From Rhea pennata (lineage: Eukaryota > Chordata > Aves > Rheiformes > Rheidae), in the NCBI RefSeq assembly GCF_028389875.1, contig NC_084672.1, positions 744,001-808,000 on the forward strand: a stretch of DNA of 64,000 nucleotides, written 5' to 3'. The position numbers and the translations under genes were made by a program. Below the pieces are notes generated by a model. That model saw only the letters and a program-made list of their open reading frames with translations, ran no database searches and was not told the origin of the DNA. This document shows, piece by piece, positions 38,201 to 64,000 of the stretch (positions are counted from its first letter, which is position 1; each line of letters opens with the position of its first letter).

Positions 38201-41200
38201 TGTAGTCTTTTAGGGGTCTGCAGGCTGGTCAGCTGCTTAGAAAATACCTGCTATTGGTTATTCAGGAAGTTCTAGGGGTTTCTTACAGACTTTTAAAGGC
38301 TTGCACGAGTGTGTTGTGTGTTGAGGGGTCTTGGGAGAGAACTGCAGTTTCTCTGCTCTGCTTACCTTATGCCAAATTACATGGCCATGTGATATCTGTA
38401 GGAGTATTGGAAAGAACAAAGCTGTTAATGGGGAGAGTCTCTGCTCACCTAGAAAGAGCTGAAACATGGAAATTCTCCTGCAGCATTGTTATAGTTCTGG
38501 CTAATCACTGATTTGAGGAGAAATTGCGATGGAATAAGGTGACTTGACATGTTGAATCTGACCTCCTTGCCCCAAATTTTAGGAAGTCGAATTCATACTT
38601 GTGCACTCAGTGTAAGGTTTCTGTAGCACTGGAGAAAGGAGTATGGTTATTATTCCTCGTTCAGTGTGGACTCAAGGATAAGAGCCACTGGATTATTGAA
38701 ATGTGGAGATGTTAGAATCTTGTAAAAGTTTTGGAGTATGTTGTTTTTCATTTGCTTTGTTTTGGATGGTTAATTATCTCCTCTGTGAAAAGCATACAAG
38801 TTTTATAGAAAGGTTACCTAAATGAAGAGCTAAGACTAGAGCTATGAAATTAGGTAGTCTTCATTAGTATTTTTAGTATATTAAAAAGTGAAAGTATGAA
38901 ATTTACATCCTGTAAAGTATTCTGGTGGTTATGAAAAACAGTGTATTTACTAGCATAATGTCAGTTTCATTTTGACCTTTTCTTTGCTCAGATATGCAGA
39001 AGTGAAGAAAGCTTTTCTTCCTTTGATTTTTTGGAAGATAATGCCTCCACTGTAATAGTAGGACACTGGGATGGTGATGTCACTGTTGTGGACAGACGAA
39101 CTCCAGGAACATCTTCAGAGCTTTCTGCAAACATTGGCTTCAAAAGAACGAGGACAGTCCATGTTCACCCAGTGAATAAGCAGTATTTCCTTGCTGCTGG
39201 CTCAGTGTATGTACTTCAGAACAAACTGCAGTTATTCTATGCTTTAAGTGTTTGCATTTGCATTGGTTTTTGCAAGAAGGCTAAAAAAGGCATGTTTGGA
39301 GAGCAGGATCGGCTGCTGATGAGGAAGACAATTTATCAGCCTTAGTAGATAGTCAAGACTTTCTGATCTTTTTAGAAAACAATTTTTTTTCTAGTCAGAA
39401 ATAAAATGTTGTTCTTTGACTTCTCTTCGCCTTTTGGTAATGGGTTTGAAATAATCTTATGAGTTGTTGAGTTTTTGACAGAAGGTCACAGCTTGCGGGG
39501 GTGGGGGAGGGTTGCTGTGTTGTTGATCTGTGGTATTTTTACTGCTCCCATCCTTTGGAGCCAGTGGCCTTTGTAGTTGAGTTTGTTAATATGCATTGAT
39601 GAAATCAGGTTCTAAATACAACTTGTGTAAAACCTATACTGATCTCTTGAGGGTTTTTTGATAACTAGAAAATAAAAATACAAGATGTTGTCTTTGACTG
39701 TCACCTTGCAAAGTGTTCTTTGTGGTGTGTGTTACAGGGATGTTTGTATTTTTGATGTTCGATACCTGAAATCTAATGGGAACAAGCCGGTGAGCTCTCT
39801 TGATGGACACACAAAAAGTGTTGCTTCTGCATATTTCTCACCTGTAACTGGAAACAGAGTAGTGACAGTGTGTGCTGATGATAAGCTGAGGTAAGAAGGT
39901 GTGGGAAGGAATAATCTTTATGGAAAATACAACTAGTGTGACTTTTTCTTCCCTCTTGCCTGCAGTACACATCATTGAGAACATTTTATCCTTATCATTT
40001 TTTATTAGACTTTCTTGTATAGACATTTTTAATGTTGTATGATTTTTCTTTGATTTTTTTTTCTTAATTCCTTTTTTCCTTTAGAATGCTTAACAGGGAA
40101 CAGTAATATATTAAGGTGCTCTTAAATTAAATGAATGGCTAATGAATATGAACACAGTTAAAATGCTTATAAAAATGCTTATAAACTGATTTTTTTTGAC
40201 TGTTGTAACTTACAAAAGATCTACTGTTTTTCATGCTTTTTAAGTTTCCTGCTGTTTGATGATTAAAACTGCATTGGTGCTGTGAGCTGTATTTTTAGAG
40301 ACCTATTTTTTTCTACATTGTCATTTTGTGACCATAGTTTAGGTTATCTAACCATGTAAATATGTGGTTGCCTCTGTATATTGGCTGTATAGATGTTTAA
40401 AAGTCCTAAACTGCACCAAAGAATAGTAGATACAAAATGAGAGGCCTAGTTAATGCCAAGCTGAAAATCAGGCCCTATACAGATTGCATGTATTTTTAAA
40501 AGACAGGATAATTACATGCATTCTGGAAAGAATGGGCATATGGTATGATCGTCATAGTATTATGTTTTGTCTGGAAATTTTATTTCTTTTTTCCCTTTTC
40601 ACATACACAGGAAAAAAGTTCTTCTACATGAGTGTAACATTTCTTTTTTTCTGTGGTGTATTTACAGTAGCCATTTGAAGATTTGTTCTCAAAATTATGA
40701 TCCATAGTACCTCTGGTTAAGAAAAGTGTAAATCCTTGATGCTAAAATAGAAAGAGTATAACAATACAAAATGGATATGAGTTAACCAGAATGTTTGTGC
40801 TCAGCAGAATGGAGAATAATGGACAGAGAATCATTTATTCACTTGGAGGGTGGGGAGGGAAAGGAGAAAAGAAAAAGCAGCTTTTAACTTAGCAGCTTTT
40901 GACTTGCTGAATTCCTTGACTTAAGGTGTAGGATATCTAAAAGTTTATAGGGGCTGAAGGAGACCTCAGAATGAGAGATCTGTTGATGGTTTCTCAGTAA
41001 ACAGAGCTCACACCTGGCTCAGGAGGTCCTGACACTGGAAACTCTTAATGGTGGGACTTTACTATTGTGTATGTTTGCCCTTCTCTTGCATTCTTCCCTA
41101 GGCATTCTTTTTGTGCAGTGACAAAATAGACAAGATATTGGGCTAGAGGAACCTTTGGTATGTCTTAGTAAGCCATTCTTGTTCTTGTCTTAAAATAGCT

Positions 41201-42559
41201 TTTGGATAGGATGACATTCAATTCTAGTTAAATACTCTTTTTTGAATGGATTTGCTTTTAATAATTGCAGTTAGAATGTGAATGCTTATATCCAAGTTAG
41301 ATGTCTGTGTGCTTTTTATGGTATTTCAGAATCTTGTGTTGTCTTGTATGAGCTGACTTTTGCATACTGTTTTTTGAGGAAAAGTCTGCCTTCTTTTAAC
41401 AAACACGTGCATTTTATTAATATGCTACTTTATTTTAAAGGACCTATGACACCCGCTGTTTATCATCTACTGTTGCAGTTCTCAGTACTGTCAGGTAAGC
41501 TAAATGTGCTGGGGACCAAAGATTTAGCCCTCTATGAGAGTTCTTTGCAAGTGTAGTTGTGGCACATGTGATAGATAAAAAGCATGGCGTTGCGTTTCCA
41601 GACAACGTCGTAGTTGACTGTTCATATAAGAGCAGCCACAATACTCTCTTACACTGAAATCTTGCACTTGTCCTCATAGTTGCCTAAAATCACTTTTGTT
41701 TGTAAAGCACAACTTGTACGTAGCCTGATTTGAGTCTATAAAGTGTATAGGGAAGCTTTAATATCTTCCATTTAATGGGAACAGATCATTTTGTGATTTT
41801 TGAAATGTGTTTTGTTTCAGACTGCTTTTTCATTTTTTTTTAATATCACAAGGTTACTTTTTTAGTGGTAAAAAATATGTTTTTGAGTAGTCTTAACGTT
41901 TGTAAAACTATTTTGTGCACTAGAAGGGTGAATCATGTTAGGTTTGGATCTCTAACAAACTAGAACTAGATCAGTAACAGGTTTGAAAATTCTTGATCTG
42001 TTGTGTATCAAGCCACTTGATGCATCTTTTTGGTCCTATTTTTACTAGTATATGCAACCATCAAGTGTAAATACTTCAACAAATAATCATTTTTTTGAAG
42101 TATGCTTTGCTATATCGTCTTGCTTTATTATGTTTTTGTTGCATCACTTTGGATCTGAGTAGCACCATCTGTCAAGTGCTGATGGTTTAGAAGATGAGAA
42201 AGATGGGTTTAAGCAGATGTGGCATAAATGACAATTTAAAAAATACTGAATCCAACAAGAAAAATATTTATCCCTTTCTTTTTCTCTCTTTATTTTTCTG
42301 AAGACATAACAATAACACAGGACGCTGGTTAACTAGATTCAGAGCAATATGGGACCCTAAACAGGAAGACTGCTTTGTGGTGGGCAGTATGGCACGTCCA
42401 AGACAAATAGAAATCTTCCAGGATACTGGAAAATTGTTGCACTCTTTTTATAATGTTGATTACCTTGGTTCTGTTTGTTCCATTAATGTTGTTCATCCCA
42501 CTAAGAATATCTTGGTGGGTGGCAACTCCAGTGGTCGCCTTCATGTGTTCAAAGAATGA
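29297..42559 (+). CDS. WDR76: WD repeat-containing protein 76 (complete, 13 coding exons)
   Basis: Nuclear WD40 protein related to yeast Cmr1, known as a CUL4-DDB1 substrate receptor linked to DNA-damage foci. Coding exons: 29297-29365, 30316-30576, 31305-31397, 33321-33376, 34165-34285, 35069-35170, 35266-35309, 35396-35549, 37440-37592, 38992-39206, 39738-39890, 41441-41494, 42304-42559. All join in phase, giving 576 residues (human 626). The N-terminal 250 residues are basic and disordered, with conserved YERKRLKNI and RRSMRLQRIDPSGV. WD repeats from about residue 249 include FVAAGDKFGQIGLW, VGHWDGDVTVVDRRTPG, DVCIFDVR, ASAYFSPVTGNRVVTVCAD and GGNSSGRLHVFKE. Exons 1-2 are very GC-rich and the least conserved, and the exon 1 donor (GTCGGG) is weak, so the N-terminus is the least certain part. 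Confidence 0.92.
29480..30275 (+). repeat. G-rich minisatellite in WDR76 intron 1 (unit about 31-35 bp)
   Basis: About two dozen tandem copies built on GGAATGGAGGGACCCGGGCC followed by GTGAGGGGAGGG or close variants. The GACCCGGGCC core recurs at about 34, 34 and 31 bases in the copies I spaced. The array fills nearly all of intron 1, ends about 40 bases before the exon 2 acceptor, and is strongly purine-skewed on the coding strand. Confidence 0.93.
30577..42303 (+). other. WDR76 introns: content outside the listed elements
   Basis: Stretches over 300 bases are 30577-31304, 31398-33320, 33377-34164, 34286-35068, 35550-37439, 37593-38991, 39207-39737, 39891-41440 and 41495-42303. Apart from the purine-rich tract in 33377-34164, I see no exon, RNA gene or named repeat. 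Confidence 0.55.
33645..33930 (+). repeat. Purine-rich low-complexity tract in WDR76 intron 4
   Basis: Nearly 300 bases dominated by A and G (AAGAAAGAAAGAGATAAAGG-type sequence) on the coding strand, without a fixed repeat period. Confidence 0.6.
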
Positions 42560-42578
42560 AAAAAGTTGCTCAGATCTT

Positions 42579-42600
42579 TTTTTTTTTTTTTTTTTTTTTT
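42579..42600 (+). repeat. Poly-T run in the WDR76 3' UTR
   Basis: About 22 T residues directly after the WDR76 stop codon region and before its poly(A) signal. Confidence 0.85.
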
Positions 42601-42688
42601 ACTTTTGCATAAAATGTGTTTAATCTGTGTTAAACCTTTTCTAAGCTAACTATTTTCTCAGGACAAAAGTGTATTTTAAAAGCTTTAA

Positions 42689-42694
42689 AATAAA
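42689..42694 (+). terminator. WDR76: WDR76 polyadenylation signal AATAAA
   Basis: Canonical AATAAA 130 bases after the WDR76 stop, giving a short 3' UTR. The next gene, FRMD5, converges on it from the right. Confidence 0.8.
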
Positions 42695-45600
42695 ACTTCT
42701 AAACTATATCTAGTCTTTTCTTCTTTAATTAAAAAAGATATTAATGCTACAGCCAGTGATAATTGTTTGTATCAAAATAATGTTTTTTCCCAAATACATA
42801 AGCCATATTTCAAAAAAGAAGAAAAGGAAAAAAATATCTATAGGATGCTTGTTGAATATATGAGATACTTCTTTTTAATGACCTTAATTATATAAGCTGG
42901 AGCACTCATTCTTTACCAGTTCGTGTGTGTCATGTTTATAATCTTCCTTAAGGTCAGTAAGTATTCAGTATCAATGTCTTCAATAAAACTTGTCAGTTAA
43001 GATGTCGCATATCTCATTAAGTCCTTCCTGGACTTAATAGGCAGAGCTGCTTTGTGGGTTGATGCTATTAGACATGTTGGCTAAAGAAGCTATATGGTTA
43101 TGAGTTGAACACAGCAATTGTCAGGGTGTATGCAGGATCATAGCACAACCACTTTAATGATATTCAGAGACAACGTTAAAGAGGAAGTAGTCTTGGGCCA
43201 GTCGTCATGCAGTACATGCTTCTAAGCTACCATTTCTCCACCTGTAAGCCCATGTGAGGAGGAGGACCCTGTTATACCAGATGATGAGGTTCAGTAGACC
43301 TTTTAGTCAAAATTTTGTCATTGACGTGTGTCAGTGTCGCTGACAACAAATGCATTTTTAAACATAAAATACTTAGAGGTAGCTACCACTTTTATAAGCC
43401 AATGTTTAATGTGCTTCTAGTGCTGACAAGTGGGTCCTGCAAGAACCGGACACTGTAAGGTCACTTTGAGGCCAAGGTTTTGCAGTAAGTGCAACAGCTA
43501 ATGTAGTTTTCCTTTGCTCTAAAAGCAGCAATTCCGCTGTAGAAAATCTAAATGTATCCGTCTCATTTTGGTAAAATCAGCTTACTGCTTGCAATTGCAC
43601 ACTGACACTTGTAGCAGGAAGCTCATGTTCCTTCTTTATAATGGGCATAACCTTATTTCCTGAAGTCAGAATTGTGAGAGACTCTCAGTCCTCTGCCACT
43701 GCTGTTAGTTTCAGCAGAAATTAAGTTTTTTTTTGTTTTTTTTTTTTTTTGTTTTTTAACTGTGATATACAGGCCCTGGTTAATAGCATCCTCAGCAGAA
43801 GAGACTGGGCAGATCAGAGCGGGATGGGTGTTTGTTTCTAATTTGCAAGATGCATCTTCATGCTCTCCCGTGTCAGCTTCCGTCACAGCAGCAGTGCATG
43901 TTTCTAAAGAAGCCTGCAACACCCTTTGATTCAGTTAAACATATTGTAAAGTACAGCAGATTTTAGACTATAAGTAACTGAAGGTAGACTCTTTCAGAGG
44001 CAGGTAGAGACCCAAGTTGCTGCAATGAAATTTGCTCCCAGATCGTGCTTGTGGATGTTTGAGATTTCAGTGAGTGGGATGCTAAAAGGCCAAATTCCTC
44101 ATAGATGTTTTGAACTGAGGTACAGTTTTTCTCAAGTAAAAAACTTATTGACACCACAAGTACACAAATTTTGTGATTTATCTCAGACAAAAATACCAAC
44201 TCTTGTTTTCATGATATTTAAATATTTATTTAAATTTAAAAATACTTTTCATGGCACCAATGATTTTATGCTAACTAAGATATTGAATATGTAGAAAAAG
44301 GTACATTTTGAAGGAAAATGTAACTTACAGTATTTGGCACATGAAAGGTTAATTTCTAGATTTTTTATGAAAACTAAGAAATTCACATTTTCAGGTATTT
44401 TACCGTCTACTGCTTAAAGATGCAGTATGCTATTAAGAGATTTCTTCTTATATAAGAATCTGTGGAAACAACATTTTAATATAAAGACAGGTAAAACAGG
44501 TAGTGAAACACAAGACGTAACATGGAACATACAGGAAAAACACAACAAAAAAGTTATCAGTTCTCATGGTTTTACGGTAAAATGCTGGGTGAAAACTGCA
44601 GAGGTAAACTAGGTTTGGCATTTATAGCTATTCTAAAAGTAAGCTGATGTAGAAGATTTTTTTTTTCAAGGTCAATACTTCCTATATTGTATTTTGTTTT
44701 AAAGGAAGATGTCTAATGTACAAAGTATTCAGAGCTGAATGTGCTGTTCTGACGTTACACCAGTAGCATTAGCGATTAAAACAATGGAATACTGCATCTT
44801 TAACCTGGGATGAAAAATGTCAAGTTTGAGACTATCACTCACTGCATAGAAACACCATTTACTACAGACTGAGGTAGGAACACTACACTAAAAGTTAATT
44901 TAGCTATGTTGCATAAAACAGTATATCATGTAAAAATCTATCCTTCATCTCCTGGCAGCATTCATAACATAATCTATCTTTTAGAGAGTTATTAATCGTA
45001 TGCAAAATCCTTTTCCGCTTTTGTGATAATCAGATGGCTATGGCTAGGTCTTCAGCGGTGAGACACAACTGCTTTATTTTCCTTGTTTTTTTTTTCCCCT
45101 GACAGTCAGTAGTTAAAGTGGACTTTATTTATTGCAGTGACAAGCTATCAAAGTCCAGCTGACTTTCCATAATTCTCTCTCTCTCAAGTTTCTTTGTCGC
45201 GCTCTCTTGCCAGGTGTCAGATCGCTAGGTTGGGACAGAACTCACAACTGACCTCGGCGAGGATGGGCGCACACCCTGCACGCTCGCGCCCTTCGCTGCA
45301 GGCTCAAACGTGTGCGCGGTGATAGATGGTGGTGTGCTCAAAGACAAGAACATGAAAATCAGGCTTTTAAAACTGCAGTTATGGCCCCAGCTTACATAAA
45401 ATCTCTCCCTGAGATGAAATAAAACTTGCTCATCTGTTTTTCGTTTTCTTTGTTAAATATGTCCAACTTCTCAATAAAAACGTAATAGAACTAGCTTTTA
45501 TTGCTCCCTTTGTAAGTAGATTGTTATGCTTCCCAGCTAACTAAAGATTCCAGTGTTCATGTTGCAAGTCAAATGAATTAGTTTATGCATTTTTGCTTGA

Positions 45601-46874
45601 GGATGGATAGATTAGTGGTTGCCCATTGGCTTCTTTCTTTTCAGTGTTACCTCTACTTCTGTAGTTCTGTCCTTTTTACCTTCAGCAAAGTGATAAAACT
45701 ATAGCTCCAGTCTTTATTCCATAATTAGTTGTGGGTTAATCATCTGATGTTAGGAATCCAGTCAACAAAAATGTTTATTCCCAAACCATTTGCTCAACTT
45801 GAATCACTTTGTACAGCGCGCTGTGTTCACCCAATCCATAAAGTAAAAAAAGATTTGATTAGATTCAATAACAAAATAGCATTTTGTTGTTAAAATATAT
45901 GTTGAAACAGTCTCTCTTTTTTTTTTTTTTTTGTACAAAACAAGTACAACTTTCTGAGGCTAAATGTCTGTCTAATAAATCCAATGTGGTTACTGGTGGC
46001 TGCGCACTCGGACTTTGTCGACCGTAGTCGAGTGCGTTCGTCTACCGACTGCGGGACTGGCGCCCCGCTCGCGCAGGGCTGACACCTCTGTGATGAAGCG
46101 CCGCACCGGGGAGCGCTAGACGGTCAAGGTTTAGAAAAAGTCGCAAAAGGCTGAGTTTGTAGAGTAGGCTAAATCGTCACGGTCACTTTCCTACGCTACG
46201 TGAAGGAATAGACTTACACCACCACGGCTCTACTTCGCGCCTGTCGTGTGTGCCAACACCAGCTCGCACGGGACTAAACTGAATCCGGATCTGCTCCAGT
46301 TAAAATTAAACCACGAATTGCCACTTATGAAACTCTGGTTAGCAAGGCGTAATCGCTGTAAAGCAGTGCCTTTACGGTGCTGGCGCTGTGCACAGTGGCA
46401 GAGTTGATAAAGTAACAATACACGAGTGTTTAAGTTACAACTCAGTAGCACCATTACTGAAGCTCCTGCATAATACAATATCTCGAGAATCTCAGCTGCT
46501 GGCTGATGCTAATACAATAATCAGTAGTAATAGTAAAATAAATTCCTCTCTTTATTTGATACTTCCAAAGTATTACACGCATCTATGAAAAAAAATCAAA
46601 ATTAAAAACTTAAATTTTCCTGCTGGCTCCAAGATAGGAGACGGAACGGCTGAGTATGCTAGGAAAGAGGGTCTGTAAGGAAATGTGTTTGATCTGGCAT
46701 GAGTCTATCCCTTTCTTCGTCTTGGAAAGACACGTCCTAGGTCGCACTGTACTCTGAGTCATGAAAGAAGGATTATTGTATGTGCCGATGGTGCCACAAG
46801 GGGTCCCATTTGCTGGGAACGGGCAGCAGGTATCTTCTGAGTCCACCTGGCTAGTTATTTGGAGACTCCTGCCT
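42695..46874 (-). other. FRMD5: FRMD5 3' UTR and convergent WDR76-FRMD5 spacer
   Basis: About 4.2 kb, mostly AT-rich, between the WDR76 poly(A) signal and the FRMD5 stop codon. Part should be the FRMD5 3' UTR. The nearest minus-strand AATAAA (TTTATT on plus) is at 46551-46556, with others further left (for example 45774-45779), so the UTR end is undetermined. It holds T-rich runs at 43727-43757 and 45910-45932 and two CpG-rich patches, about 45190-45320 and 45990-46290. I see no protein gene in it. Confidence 0.55.
46003..46036 (-). other. Potential hairpin in a CpG-rich patch of the FRMD5 3' UTR region
   Basis: CGCACTCGGACT at 46003-46014 can pair with AGTCGAGTGCG at 46026-46036, with one bulged base and an 11-base loop. 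It sits in a locally CpG-dense patch within otherwise AT-rich DNA. Its function is unknown. Confidence 0.5.

Positions 46875-64000
<17,126 letters not shown>

Overview
The window looks like nuclear DNA from a bird. Small-to-medium introns separate strongly conserved vertebrate exons, CpG islands are very GC-rich, and there are CR1 retroposon tails. One short element (4649-4790, minus strand) joins a tRNA-Ile-like head to a CR1 tail, the architecture of the TguSINE1 family known from songbirds, so a passerine is the best guess. The four genes are all on human chromosome 15, which is consistent with the equivalent of avian chromosome 10.

Layout: (1) 720-4950, plus strand, the last five coding exons of cathepsin H (CTSH), with its poly(A) signal at 5025. 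(2) 5930-6720, the CpG-island promoter of BLM. (3) 6339-28162, plus strand, the complete coding sequence of the BLM RecQ helicase in 21 coding exons (1453 residues by my splice model), poly(A) signal at 28286. (4) 29297-42559, plus strand, the complete WDR76 coding sequence in 13 exons (576 residues), with a G-rich minisatellite filling most of intron 1, poly(A) signal at 42689. (5) 46875-64000, minus strand and convergent with WDR76, the 3' half of FRMD5: nine coding exons from the end of the FERM middle lobe to the C-terminal membrane segment. The 5' half lies beyond the right edge.

BLM and WDR76 are both nuclear proteins linked to genome maintenance. CTSH is a lysosomal protease and FRMD5 a membrane-cortex FERM protein. 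The four are neighbours rather than an operon-like unit.

The least ordinary part is the FRMD5 segment. Its last intron carries about 2.1 kb of a 45-bp minisatellite in which each unit can fold into a 9-bp-stem hairpin and which is free of stop codons in several frames on both strands. Just upstream of that array is a CpG-rich block containing an ATG in a perfect Kozak context, a 46-codon open exon and a splice donor whose phase matches the FRMD5 terminal exon. This may be an undescribed alternative promoter giving a short FRMD5 form without the FERM domain. Other FRMD5 introns hold minisatellites of 13, 17, 18 and 59 bp; the 13-bp one contains repeated CACGTG E-boxes.

All splice sites were read by eye from GT/AG signals, reading-phase continuity and recalled family sequences. 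No alignment or database search was run.
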